Part shown: positions 1 to 10,656 of the stretch, one piece after another
How positions within the stretch are numbered: position 1 is the stretch's first letter
How the letters are laid out: each line of letters begins with the position of its first letter
Source: Pollenia angustigena
Lineage: Eukaryota; Arthropoda; Insecta; Diptera; Polleniidae
DNA length: 64,000 nt
Assembly: GCA_930367215.1 (NCBI GenBank)
Contig: OV884059.1
Location: 97,018,993 to 97,082,992 of the forward strand
Direction: 5' to 3'
Program-made: the position numbers and the translations under genes
The notes under the pieces: model-generated
What the model was told of the DNA's origin: nothing
Seen by the model: the letters and a program-made list of their open reading frames with translations, nothing else
Databases searched by the model: none

Positions 1-1010
1 CAAATTGGGTATCGTAAGAAAGGTTTTTTTAAGGCGCGTCCACCTGTGTATACAATTTGTCCAAGGACGATCATCCATGTCCTTTTTTAAAGGATTTCTG
101 TAAAAAAAACGGTTTTTGAATTTTTTGTTCGGGGTTGTTTGTAATAAAAGTGCCAAATTAACTTATTTTAATCTTCAGTCGATTTAATTAAACACGTGTC
201 TCAGCTTTTTTTGAAAATCGTGCTAGTTCGCGTTTTGACAAAAATGCAATGGGGTGGCAACCCTTCGTTTAAAATAGGGCAATATGGGTATCAAACTTTA
301 TCTTTTGGCAAGTATATCATCTTTGTATGTAAATAGTTTAGATTTTTGCAAATTAGATGCATTTTACACGGTGCTCTGGAATATATGTATATAAATGCAA
401 TTTTGTAGTAACTCTAATATGATACCGGATCATGTATGGATGAAAATAGGACTAAAGAAAGAAAAAAAGAAATGATCCACGACTTGAATTTTTTTTTTAA
501 TTTGCGAAAAAAATATGCCGCCAAAAAGTCGTGGATATTTTCTTTTTTTCTTTCTTTAGTCCTATTTTCATCCATACATAATCTAGAAACTAAATCCGTT
601 ATCATATTACAGTTACTACAAAATCGCATTTATATATATTCCAGAGCACCGTGTAAAATGCATCTAATTTGCACAAATCTTAATTATTTACATACAAAGA
701 TGATATACTTGGCAAAAGATAAAATTTGATACCCATATTGCCCCATTTAAAACAAAGGGTTACCACCCCATTGCATTTTAGTCAAAACGCAAACAAGCAC
801 GAATTTAAAAAAAAAACTGAGACACGTATTTAATTTCATCGACTAAAGATTAAAATATGTTAATTTGGCACTTTTATTACAAACAACCCCGAACAAAAAT
901 TCAAAAACCGTTTTTTTACAGAAAATCCTTAAAATTTTAAATACAGTTGGACGCGCCTTAAAAAAACCTTTCTTACGATACCCAACTTGTATATGTTGGT
1001 AAAGAAACAG
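1..1010. repeat. Long fold-back (inverted repeat), left arm cut by window edge
   Basis: The first 490 bases recur in reverse complement over about 510-1010. The TCGTAAGAAAGG stretch near position 11 mirrors CCTTTCTTACGA near 967-980, and atccacgac (475-483) pairs with gtcgtggat (528-536) next to a short AT-rich loop. The arms differ by scattered substitutions and small indels, so this is not a cloning artefact of a perfect palindrome. Open frames on the two strands here (around 414-729) are mirror images of each other and not genes. The outer end of the left arm lies outside the window, so terminal repeats and a target duplication cannot be checked. Probably a non-autonomous fold-back transposon. 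Confidence 0.85.
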
Positions 1011-1384
1011 ATTCTTAAAGTAACAAAACATGCAAAAATAGACCCTTTTTTTGAACTGCTCCAGCTCACGAGAGGTCAACCCTGGAGCCGAAATATTTAA
1101 AATGTCATCTTAAAAATGTCCAAGGTTAATTTTTAGGAGGGTACATCGAGTACGAATTTTGCTTCCATACAACTTGAGTCGCTCTAATATACATATGTAT
1201 ATAAAACAGAATGTGTGTATGTGTTTATGTATGTATGTAACGTATGATTTTGATGAAATTTTCAGGGAATCTTCAGAATATTCAAGCGGGTGAGACAGTG
1301 AAGTCTGATTTTTGGTCTGCGGGCGGAGGGGCGTGGCAAAATCCTATTTTCATATTGCACAACCAATGACATCTATATAATTTG
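1011..1384. other. No gene recognised
   Basis: AT-rich non-coding sequence with a short TATG-rich microsatellite near 1185-1240. Nothing else recognised. Confidence 0.6.
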
Positions 1385-1810
1385 GAAGATTTTTTCTTTA
1401 AAATGATCGCCATGGTCCAACTTAGATTTATTCGAAAATAAAATTTTGCCCCGCCCACTTTTACGCCCACTTTTTTCGATTTACCTAAAATCAAAAAACG
1501 GCTCCATCGATTTGACTAATTTTTCTTTTAAATGTTCGTATTAATCCATTTTACGTTTTCATCGAAAGAAAAGTGTAGCACGCCTACTTGTACGCCCACT
1601 TTTTCTATCAAGCGCATAACTTGAGAACGGCTTGACCGATTTGGACTATTTTTCCTTTAAAATCATCGCCATGGTCCAACTTAGGTTTTTACGGAAAGAA
1701 AATTTTGCCCCGCCCACTTTAACGCCTAGTTTTTTAGATTTACCTAAAATCAGAAAACGGCTCCATTGATTTGACTAATTTTTCTTTCAAATGTTCGTAT
1801 CTTTTTAACG
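1385..1810. repeat. 259-bp direct tandem duplication, Pyr-rich non-coding repeat
   Basis: Two diverged copies of the same unit lie head to tail: the block containing gccatggtccaacttag begins near 1401 and again near 1660, a period of about 259 bases. Each copy is followed by a ccccgcccact block, an acggctcca block and a ttgactaatttttct block. No open frame spans the unit. The GC-richer cccgcccac stretches stand out from the surrounding AT-rich DNA. It looks like part of an unidentified dispersed repeat. Confidence 0.65.
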
Positions 1811-2114
1811 GATTTTAAAAATCGAACGCAAACATTTTTCCTAATTTGGACAGGACAACGTCTGTCGGGTCAGCAAGTTACCTATAAAATAGTAAATATT
1901 TATTTAAAACTTCCTTAAAAAAAAGAAAATATTTGCAACAATTTATTTACAAAATGAAAATGTTTGTAAAAATTTCCTTCTAAAATTGTAATGCTCTTAA
2001 AAATTTCCTATAAAAAAAGAATGTTTTGGTAAAACTTTCCTATAAAATTAAAAATTTGTTGTAAAACATTTGTATGAATTTAAAAATTTTTATTAAAAAT
2101 TTTTAAAAAGGAAT
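1811..2114. other. AT-rich low-complexity stretch
   Basis: Repetitions of a loose 'cttcctataaaattaaaa' theme with no coding potential. The same theme recurs near 2600-2690 and 3330-3480. Confidence 0.6.
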
Positions 2115-2429
2115 ACAAATTTTTTATTAATAAGATTTTGTTTGTCGTGCTTGATTCCCAATTTGTATTCTTAATAAATACACTAAACATTAATTATTGG
2201 ATGATAAGCTAGTTTCTATGCCCATTTTACTGGTTGCTTAGGCCAGATAATCAGGAAACATTCTCTCCCAAAAAATTTTAGAAAAGCCAAATTAATTAGC
2301 AAATAAAACTACAGAGTTAATTCGAATTGCAAACAATCGAAAAGTCTTATTTACAACGATATCAATACTAAAAAAAATACTAGCAATTAACAGTGAGTTT
2401 ATCTTTTCTTACATTCCCCACTACAACAA
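2115..2429 (+). repeat. Dispersed repeat A, copy 1
   Basis: A roughly 315-bp unit running from a gaatacaaattttttatt block through gcttgattcccaat, ggttgcttaggccagat and agtgagtttatctttt. The same unit occurs inverted at 3004-3340, directly at 4635-4969, partly at 5003-5170 and partly at 36355-36540. Copies differ by many substitutions, so the family is old. No open frame, primer-binding site or paired ends were found, so I do not call it an LTR. Confidence 0.7.
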
Positions 2430-3003
2430 ATGAAAAAAATGACTGAGATATGGACATTTCCACAGAAAAGTCTACTTTTTGCAACGTTACGCCACCAAGC
2501 TTTTTAAATTGTTTACTTGTTGAATTTTGGTATAAAGCGCAACTAGCTTTACATTAAGTGCAAGATAGGGAAAATTTGTACAATACAAAAAAAATAACTG
2601 CTATAAAATTTTTTTAAAACTTTATTATAAAATTAAACATTTTTGTAGAACTTTTCTATAAAATTAAAATTATTATCAAAGTAATTTTTGGGAATACAAA
2701 ATTTTAATTTAAAAGATTTTCGTTTTTATTTTATTTTGTTTTTTCTTAACCTACTTACAACTACAATTGGAGGGCACAGAGCTGAAGCGAACCAAGTCAA
2801 AAATGAAAATTCGATAATATTTTGAGTTTGAGTAAGTGAATTTCCATTAATTTCTAGAGCCATTGACATGGGTTTATTACCGTTACTTTTGGAACGAAAA
2901 ACTTTTTGATTTAGTCCGTTACAGAACTCGATAGAGTTAAACTTTGCGAAAAACATATATGAATTTTATTTGATGACTTGGTTCGGTTCAGCTTTGAGCC
3001 CCC
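2430..3003. other. No gene recognised
   Basis: AT-rich. A 76-codon frame on the minus strand (2726-2956) has no recognisable domain and is not repeated elsewhere in the window. I regard it as chance. Confidence 0.5.
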
Positions 3004-3340
3004 CAATTAATGTTGGAAGAATTCCAACCAATTGTTGTGGGGAATGTAAGATGAGATAAACTCACTGTTTATTGTTGATGTTTTTGTTTAAACTTTGATA
3101 TTGTTACAAGTAGAACTGTTGCTTATAAGTCTTATACATTTAACAGTTTTATTTGGTTAAATATCTTTAGTTTTTCTAAACTCTTTATGGATGAAGTTTC
3201 CTGATGATCTGGCCTAAGCAACCAGTGAAATGCGCATAGGAATAGCTTATCCCATCAACAATAAATTTCAGTGTTTTTATCAAGAATAAAAATTGGGAAT
3301 TAATCACGCATAACAAAATCTTTTAAAATAAATTATTTGT
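3004..3340 (-). repeat. Dispersed repeat A, copy 2 (inverted)
   Basis: Reverse complement of the unit at 4635-4969. The outer edge caattaatgttggaag (3004-3019) mirrors cttccaacattaattg (4954-4969), and the other edge gggaattaatcacg mirrors the gcttaattccc block at about 4670. The two copies form a 335-bp-arm inverted repeat with about 1.3 kb between them. Similarity continues a few bases beyond the TGTTGGAA motif on both sides, which argues against that motif being an element end. Confidence 0.75.
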
Positions 3341-3536
3341 AAAAATTTTCTTAAAAGTGGAATAAAATAAAAAAATTGGTAATAAAATGGAGAATTTCGT
3401 ATAAATTTTAAAATGTTTATAAATGTTTTCTTAGGCGAAAATTTTTGTTAAAATCTTCCTATAAAATAGCATTTTCAAAAAAGTCCCCATCACCTTCTTT
3501 TAAATTTAAAGAATAGCGCAAAACTTTGCTTTAAAT

Positions 3537-3740
3537 TTAATTTAATTTATATACTTCATTATTTAATACAAAACAAAGTATCTTATTATCCTCAAAAATT
3601 CTTGGAAAAAAACCATTTATAATCTCAATTTGTTGTAAAAGAAACGCAAACGTTTTATCATTTAAAATATGACAATGTTTCCCCGTAAAAACCAACAGTT
3701 GGTCTGTAGATAATACGAACATATTATCTACAATATATCT

Positions 3741-3806
<66 letters not shown>

Positions 3807-3872
3807 CTCCTGTGCAAATAAATTCATTAACTTTATCCAACTTTGCCCAGACAGTTCGTCATAACTAATCAT
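3537..3872 (-). other. Open frame interrupted by a (TA)n microsatellite, unknown
   Basis: A 111-codon frame on the minus strand. Residues of ordinary composition occur on both sides of a block of alternating Ile/Tyr codons. The block is only the translation of the (TA)n run at about 3744-3800. The C-terminal 60 residues are rich in Phe, Ile, Leu and Asn and contain no motif I recognise. It may be a decayed fragment of an unidentified element or a chance frame. No neighbour supports it. Confidence 0.2.
3744..3800. repeat. (TA)n microsatellite
   Basis: Uninterrupted alternating TA for nearly 60 bases. Confidence 0.95.
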
Positions 3873-3900
3873 TCATCCTTGTTTTCATTGTAATCATTAA

Positions 3901-4540
3901 TTAAGTGTCAACAATTATTCAAGTGGAATGAAATAATGCTCTTTCTTTTTTATGCCAAACCTACGAAAAAAAATAGAATAAACATGAAGTAAAAATTTAT
4001 GTATTCAACTTTTTAGTTCTCTTTATAATGACTCGTCCAAAAAAAATAAAGAGAAAAACTTTAAACCCGTGGCAAGTTTAATAATTTTCCTTTTTTTTTT
4101 GTAGTTTCTGTTTTTTTATTCAACTAGGTTATAATTGCATAAATTATTTGCACAACTGGTTTTTTTTTTGTCTCAATGTTAGTTTAATTAACCATTTCAG
4201 CTACAGTAGACTTTAATAAGAAAAGTTTATACTGATAATGTAATCTGACAGTGGCAAAACTGTATTAAAGTTATTAGTAAGGTATACGTTTATTTTAGTA
4301 ATTTAGACCTAAATTAAAGCAGAGGGTTTGTTTGAGAGAGATCGTATTGCAAATAATAATTATATACTTAATAAAGGGATTTTTATTTATGTTAACAAAT
4401 TTTATTGATATCGGCGATTCTGCTAACTTTTTAAAATAAAAGGTCAAATTGCCTTACTGAACCTTAATATAATTAATTCGTCTCAAAGTTGTAATTTTTT
4501 TTGAAACAATTAAAAAATATTATAATCAAATGATTAACAA
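3901..4540. other. No gene recognised
   Basis: AT-rich non-coding DNA with several short T runs. Nothing supported. Confidence 0.6.
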
Positions 4541-4634
4541 AATGAAAACAAAAACAACTTGCAAAAGCATGTTGCCAGTTTAAGTTTTTTTAAGCCGTGC
4601 ACTTGCCTGTTTATTATCAAAGAAATTTTTGGTA

Positions 4635-4969
4635 ATACAAAATTTTAATTTAAAAGATTTTGTTATTCGTGCTTAATTCCCAATGTTTATTCTTGATAAA
4701 AACACTAAAATTTATTGTTGATGGGATAAGCTATTCCTATGCATTTCACTGGTTGCGTTGGCCAGATCGTCTGGAAACTTCATCTATAAAGATTTTAGAA
4801 AAACTAAAGATATTTAACCAAATAAAACTGTTAACCGTATAAGACTTTTAAGCAACAGTTCTACTTGTACAATATCAAAGTTTAAACAAAAACATCAACA
4901 ATAAACAGTGAGTTTATCTCTTCTTACATTCCCGACTACAATTGATTGGAATTCTTCCAACATTAATTG
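4635..4969 (+). repeat. Dispersed repeat A, copy 3
   Basis: Partner of the inverted copy at 3004-3340. Upstream of it, the block acaacttgcaaaagcatg at about 4555 is repeated about 458 bases later near 5013, with the following 150 bases. The 3' part of this copy was therefore involved in a direct duplication that also produced the partial copy at 5003-5170. Confidence 0.75.
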
Positions 4970-5002
4970 TAGTTGTAAGTAGATGAAGAAAAAACAAAGT
5001 GA

Positions 5003-5170
5003 AAACAAAAACAACTTGCAAAAGCATGTTGCCAGTTTAAGTTTTTTTTAAGCCGTGCACTTGCCTGTTTATTATTAAAGACATTTTTGGGAATACAAAA
5101 TTTTAATTTAAAAGATTTTGTAATTCGTGCTTAATTCCCAATTTTTATTCTTGATAAAAACACTGAAATT
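5003..5170 (+). repeat. Dispersed repeat A, partial copy 4 (458-bp direct duplication)
   Basis: Repeats the sequence of about 4545-4715 with few changes, ending in the attcttgataaaaacact block. The hAT element at 5214 starts shortly after it. Confidence 0.7.
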
Positions 5171-5440
5171 TATAATTTTTATTTTAAAGAGTACGTTATA
5201 TGTATGTGTTAAGCAGTGATGCATGGAAAAAATTCAAAAAATCCCTACGTGTGTCCAAAAAAAAATCCGTTTTTACCCTACAGCCAAAAAAAAATTTCCC
5301 TGCACTTTTCCCTACGTTAAAAATTTCTTGTTTTTAGCGACAAGAAAACAAATACATATTTATTTTGTTAACATTTTGTACATATTTATTATAATAAAAT
5401 TAATTTTATTATAATTCTTATTTTTTCATAGAATTCTCCT

Positions 5441-6764
5441 AGCGTCGTCATATGACGACAAAAACATTGATAGTTTCAACTGGCTGGTGAAGCGTTATTA
5501 TTGCATAGACACAAATAAACCAAAGACAATTGTCTTGGGTATTCATTGCTTTTTCATAAAAAATTTAGTTCAAAGATGTGATTCAAACAGTTCGCGTTTG
5601 GTAAAGTTTTTATTGTGAGAGTTTTTGGAAAAAATTCATAATTATGAGTTCGGCCGGAAAGTAAGTGTTAAAAACTTAATAAATTTTATAAATGTGCCGT
5701 AAAAGTAACATAAAATGAAAGTTAATACTAGTTTACAAGATTCTTGCTAAAAATTTTTATTCGAGTTGTTGATAAAATATAATTTTTTTGGGAATATATT
5801 TGGCTGTCGTTAAATGACGACACTATGATACAACGAGTACTATGGATATACATTTTTTTCCGTTTTTTTTTATCAATAAACTTCTTAGCGTCGCTGACAT
5901 TTTGGATATTTTAGAGGAAGAAAATGGAACAAACGAGTTTAACATCGAACTTCCAAATGTTGACGTTTTGGCTGATGAAAGCTCAGATGAGGACATCGAA
6001 GGAAATATTAATTCTTTGTCTCGCACCTTCTGAAATACGAAGAACCAGAGAGAGAAGATTTTTTTGCAACAAGGTGGAAAGCCAACTCTGTGGTCACAGT
6101 AGCTTCAACTGTTTTTTCTGCAGATCCCGTGGGAAAGGCAAAGAGGTGGAGCAAGGCAAACGTAAAATACGTTGAAGTAAATATTCCATATACTATCCAA
6201 CACTATAATAAAAAGCTGGGCGGAACAGATCGAATGGATCAAAATGTAAATTCTGTTCGCATATCTTTTCGAAGTAAAAAATGGTGGTGGTCACTATTTA
6301 CCTGGAAGTTGGACGTGTCTGTACAAAATGCTTGGCTTTTAGCGAGACAGCACAATCCTAAACGCAAGCAAAACAGATTCTGAAGAGACTTAGAAATGTC
6401 ATATCTTTAGTCAGAGACTCATTTTCCGAAAGGTCCGGGGAGAATGTCGAAATCCCAGACTGGGGCTGATGATATTAGGTATGATGGATATATGCACCAT
6501 GTGCAAAGAACAAAAAAAAATAAGCAGAGAGCATGTGCTGGTGATAAATGCAAATCAACTGTAAGAACATACTGCCAAAAATGTGATAAAGGTTTGTGTG
6601 TTGATTGCTTCGCCCCATATCATCAAATATTTAAATATTTGAATTTATATTTCATTGTTACTATTAAAAACATAAAACACTGAAGAACAAATAAAAGTTC
6701 TAAAACTAAAATCCATATGAACAATTTTGTACCTTTATTTTAATAGCGTCGTCATATGACGACA
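5441..6764 (+). mobile_element. Internally deleted piggyBac-like element
   Basis: Both edges carry the same 20 bases, a palindrome of the form GTCGTCATATGACGAC (5444-5459 and 6748-6763) preceded by AGC and followed by A. A degenerate third copy (5806-5821) sits in the presumed intron. Between them lie the start and the C-terminal end of a piggyBac transposase, with the middle of the gene missing. The true outermost bases and a TTAA target could not be fixed, so the borders are approximate. Confidence 0.75.
5645..6682 (+). pseudogene. piggyBac transposase, deleted and frameshifted
   Basis: A short first exon appears at 5645 (M-S-S-A-G-K) running straight into a GTAAGT splice donor. An acceptor-like cttcttag precedes an acidic second exon (about 5889-6030, rich in Glu/Asp). 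Such acidic N-termini are usual in piggyBac transposases. The central RNase-H-like region with the first two catalytic Asp residues is absent. The frame resumes at about 6068-6383 with IPYTIQHYNKKLGGTDRMDQ, the block that carries the third catalytic Asp, followed by the KWWW and NAWLL blocks. After a frameshift, a Cys-rich C-terminal domain (about 6525-6630, C-x4-C, C-x2-C, C-x2-C) ends the protein. It cannot be active. It may still be mobilised in trans if its termini are intact. Confidence 0.85.
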
Positions 6765-7256
6765 CCCATTTTCTCGAAAACTGGACCCGATATTCCCTTT
6801 TTCTTTTCAAATACGTACTAAAGGTATCCTAGACATAACGTGAATCAAATATTATAATAATCGGATGATTAATTCATAAACGGGGAGAATTCGGGTTAAA
6901 AGAACAATTATTTTCGAAATTACACTGTGCGACAAATTTATATTTTTTCTTTTTGACAGAAACTCCTCTATAAATCCTTTAATCTAGAACAAAACAGAGT
7001 CAAACTTCGATTGATCATTTCCTCATCTTTTGTTCATTTTTTAAGAGCTTAATAGTTTTCAAGAATACTTATTTTTAATAATTTTTTTAACATAAGTATC
7101 TAATAATTTTAAGCAAACTTGGTACCAAATAAAAGGGGGCTCTGTAAAATTAAAAAAAAAAAAATGTTTTCTTCAGTTCCCCTGAACTTAAATATAAAAA
7201 AAGTTCCTTTTAAAAGTAAATCATTTCATGTTCTTAGAAGTTTTCATTTAAAATTA
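6765..7256. other. hAT interior, no gene recognised
   Basis: AT-rich remainder of the 5214-8259 element. It contains an isolated acactgtgcgacaaa at about 6933, which resembles the terminal sequence of the element at 42481. Confidence 0.5.
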
Positions 7257-7810
7257 TTATACCCACACCACAATAGTGGAGAGGGTATTATGCATTTGTG
7301 CTGATGTATGTAACGCCTTAAAATATTGGCCCTAGACCCACCTTTAAGTATACCGATCGTCTTAGAATCACTTTCTGAGTCGAACTAACGATGTCCGTCC
7401 GGCTGGCTGGCTGGCAGGCTGGCTGGCTGTCCATGTAACCTTGTGCGCAAAGTACAGGTCGCAATGTTGGAGATAATTTGATGAAATTTGGGTCATAGGT
7501 TCTTATTGGCACAAGGACCAAGTCTATTGACTATGGGCCGAATTGTAGGACCACGAGGGAAGATAGGGGGAAATTTCTTCCTCTCAGAAACTATCAAACC
7601 GATTTCAATGAAATTTAAAACAAAGATAGAACCATATATATACGGACACAAAATGTATGCATTTTTTAAAAAATGGGACCACGAGGGGAGATAGGGGCAA
7701 TTTCTGCCTGCAAACTTTCATACCGGTTTTCATGAAGTTTATAAGCATAGATAAATCTATATTGTATTTTGTGTATTGGTGTAGGGTATCATATGGTCGG
7801 GCTTGTTTAA
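7257..7810. repeat. TATACCC-type dispersed repeat (DINE/Helitron-like?)
   Basis: It begins with tatacccacaccacaatagtgg, a small hairpin region. It continues with gagtcgaactaacgatgtccgtc and a (GGCT)n run at about 7403-7430, and ends with ggtatcatatggtcgggcttgttt. The same layout occurs at 25503-25733 and 37438-39295. It resembles the abundant fly repeats of the DINE-1 type, which are thought to be Helitron-like, but no Rep/helicase is encoded here and that assignment is inference. Frames on both strands in this interval are shadows. Confidence 0.65.
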
Positions 7811-8399
7811 ACATTTGAAATTGTTTATTTTTATTTCTCTTAGCTTAAAAGGTGTGACTGTTTTTTTACAAATTGCAGAAATTTCATTTATTAGATATTC
7901 GCATACATTTTAGAGGATGTGAGTGCGAATGCAAATAGCAAATATAAGAGAATAGTTCGCAATGCGAACGCGAATATACGTTGCCACTTAATTATATATT
8001 AGGCGGTTCGAAGAATATTCGGGTACACGGTTTTAATATATGGATTGCCAGGCTGTTAACACTCTTAATATATGGTTTCTTTGTACTAAAATGCTATTGT
8101 ATATGAAAAATGTTAATTTTTAAATGAAAATAAGATGAATATTTACTTATTTTTAGATAATATATTGAAAATGAAATATAATTTTTAAAATTCCCTACAT
8201 TTGCCTTAAAATAAAAAATCCCTACAAAAAGGGAAAATTCCCTACATTTGGCATCACTGGTGTTAAGTTACCTTTTCCATATTAATCATACGCACAGGTT
8301 TCCTAGCACCCTTAACGTATGCAATTAATTATACATAAGACTAGTGTTTATATGTAACTACAGAGCGTATAAGTAATTTAACAATATCAAGTTAATTAT

Positions 8400-9237
8400 C
8401 AGGGAAACCATAAATATGCAATTGCATGTTTTTCCTTGTACGACCAATGAAGGCAGACACAATATATTTATCCGTTTTAGAGCCTTTTATGAATTTTGGC
8501 ATCGATTTGTTAGTGCATATTTTTGCATATTTTAACGTTTGCAGCATTTTTTTGCATAATTTATTTAAAAGAGCATTTTAGTAGCATTTCTTAACTTTTT
8601 AGCGCATATTTTTCCTTTTTAAGCCATATTTTGATACATGTGGAATGTTTGTAGATGCCTTAAAGGCTTTCGAGGCAAATAAAAAAATAGTTTTTTTTTT
8701 CGAAATTCTGGTCAACAGATTCTGGCTAACGTGTTGCGTCAATTTCGCCATCTACATTAAATTTTTATTCTAAAATTGTAAGGCAAAGCAGGTTGTCATT
8801 ACGATGTATATCCTTTCGTCTGGCTGATTGTCTGTCCATGTTAACCTTGTGCGCAAAGTACAAGTTGCAATTATGTAGTTAATATGATCGAGAATCGGTC
8901 TATAATTTCACATATTCATCATAAAAACTTCTTTCCAAATTAGACTCTTTGTGTCCATGAACCATCAAATTTTTATTAGCCACAAAAATGTTTTAGTGCA
9001 AATTAAATTATTTTTGAACCGGTTTACATTTGCTCAAAGCTTCCGTCCTGAAATAGCTTTAACTTCCTTTTAAATGTTAGCATTAATAAGCAATTTAGCG
9101 ACCGTACCTGAAATTTAAGACAATTTTTGATTTTTTTTAAGGCATATTTTTACAATTTTCAGGGCATATTTTCAAGTTTTTACTGCATATTTAATGCGCA
9201 TAAAACGCGTTTTTAAAGCATATTTCTGGTTTCCCTG
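8400..9237. mobile_element. hAT-type non-autonomous element, 838 bp
   Basis: Ends CAGGGAAACC (8400) and GGTTTCCCTG (ending 9237), with an exact 8-bp target duplication TTAATTAT at 8392-8399 and 9238-9245. Both subterminal regions are full of spaced 'gcatattt' motifs in opposite orientation, likely transposase-binding repeats. The middle (about 8790-8860) includes a piece resembling the tctgtccatg...gcgcaaagtac part of the TATACCC repeat. No coding sequence. Confidence 0.92.
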
Positions 9238-9347
9238 TTAATTATTAACACCCGTATTCATAAATAAAAGCAGTTACTATTGCTAATTGGACTGTATTCA
9301 TAAAATCATTACAGTAACTAATTGTGGGTTATTAAATTCGTTGGAAC

Positions 9348-9482
9348 AAGTCCAGTTTACCAACGCAGCTCCAAACTATGCGTTTCGGAGAATTTTGTCA
9401 TTTAATTTTTTCTTCTTATTTTTCGATTTTCTATTACCCTATGGACTTTTTTTATTTGGAGCTGCGTTGGTAAACTGGACTT
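9348..9482. repeat. Compact hairpin with 28-bp perfect arms
   Basis: The arm beginning aagtccagtttaccaacg at 9348 is exactly inverted, ending at 9482, around an 80-base pyrimidine-rich loop. It is a MITE-like hairpin. No clear target duplication was found. Confidence 0.85.
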
Positions 9483-9489
9483 AAGCCAA

Positions 9490-10063
9490 TTCGTTGTCCG
9501 TACTGTTAAAATTGAATAAAAATATAGTTATTTTACGAATAATTTTATTTTTTAACATTTATGTTTGCTATTCAAAAAATAAACTACCAAAAAATAATGA
9601 TTTTCCATATTTATTTTGCTATTTAGTTTGATTTATGTCGGTTAAAATATATTTTTTAAAAGTAAAAACTATTCAATTTTAAATAATATGCTGTTCAATA
9701 AACAACAAATTTGAAAATTAATGTAAAAATCTTTTGTTTTAAATGAAATGTTAGTGATCCGTTTTTGAAATGAATTTTAATTTGTTTAAAATGAATTTTC
9801 GTTTGAATTTAACTACATATTATTTTGAGTGTATAACGTAAATAAGCGGGCTTATTAAGGTCTTGTATTCTATTAAAATAACAATCTTATATGTTAATAT
9901 TTTCTGCCGAGATATTATTTATTTTTTTTTTTTTTTTGATATATACTCTTTTAGGCAATTATTTACATTTAAAGTATTCAACAAACTTAGTTTTATGTTC
10001 ACAAAACATTAACCATAAAACATAAATTTTATTTAGTAAAACAAATGTAAAAACTAATGGGTG
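9490..10063. other. No gene recognised
   Basis: Very AT-rich, with a T run near 9920-9938. Nothing else supported. Confidence 0.6.
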
Positions 10064-10153
10064 ATTTTTAAGAGCTATAGGAAAGTTAAAAATAACACAT
10101 AAAATTCAGAAAAATGCATGAAATCTTTATTTGAATCGATAGTATGGTCCATT

Positions 10154-10656
10154 AGGGTGGTTACAAGAAATCAATGTTTGATTTTTCAACGGCGCAACCC
10201 CTTATATGTGCTAATAGCATAAAAAATGCGATTGACAAAGTTTCAGCTTAATGAAATAACGCTAACATGTGCCTCATTGAGAATAAATTGAGGAAAAACA
10301 GCGATATTTCACTAAAATTCGTATTTCCTTGCCTTTATAACCTAAACCATTCATTCTAGGAACCTAAGTCGAGTCTTGTTTTATAGGAAATTTTATTTTT
10401 ATTAACTTTGCTATTAAGAGTTTTGTTCCTTATACCAATAGATAAAGTGATATTTAGCATTAATTAAGGACAAAGAAATACGAATTTTAGTGAAAAATCA
10501 CTGTTTTTCCCTAAGTTATGCTCAATGAGGCACGTGTTGGCGTTATCCGATTGCGCTGAAACTTTTTCTAGGCTATTAGCATATTTTAGAGGGGTGCAGG
10601 AAAAGATAGTCCCAAAAAAAAAATTTACCATATCTTGTAACTAATAACCTAACCTA
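10154..10656. repeat. Fold-back element FB1
   Basis: The left arm starts tagggtggttacaagaaat. The right arm mirrors the blocks tgtgctaatagcat, tgcctcattgag and actaaaattcgtatttc around a centre near 10400. It belongs to the same family as FB2, which follows directly. Confidence 0.75.

Larger units (their letters stand above)
5214..8259. mobile_element. hAT-type element (3.05 kb) with nested insertions
   Basis: The ends are CAGTGATGC (5214) and GCATCACTG (ending 8259). They are followed inward on both sides by a block whose theme is 'ccctac' (left) and its inverse (right). The element is flanked by an exact 8-bp duplication, GTGTTAAG, at 5206-5213 and 8260-8267. A CA...TG end and an 8-bp duplication are hallmarks of the hAT superfamily. 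No hAT transposase is recognisable inside, so it is non-autonomous. Its interior was later used as a landing site by a piggyBac derivative (5441-6764) and a TATACCC repeat (7257-7810). Confidence 0.9.

Noticed and set aside
414..729. Overlapping open frames on both strands with the same start (MDENRTKERKKE)
   Set aside because: They are mirror images created by the fold-back at 1-1010.
2115..4969. LTR interpretation of dispersed repeat A (TGTTGGAA start)
   Set aside because: Similarity extends beyond TGTTGGAA on both copies, copies are inverted, and there is no primer-binding site, polypurine tract or pol between them.
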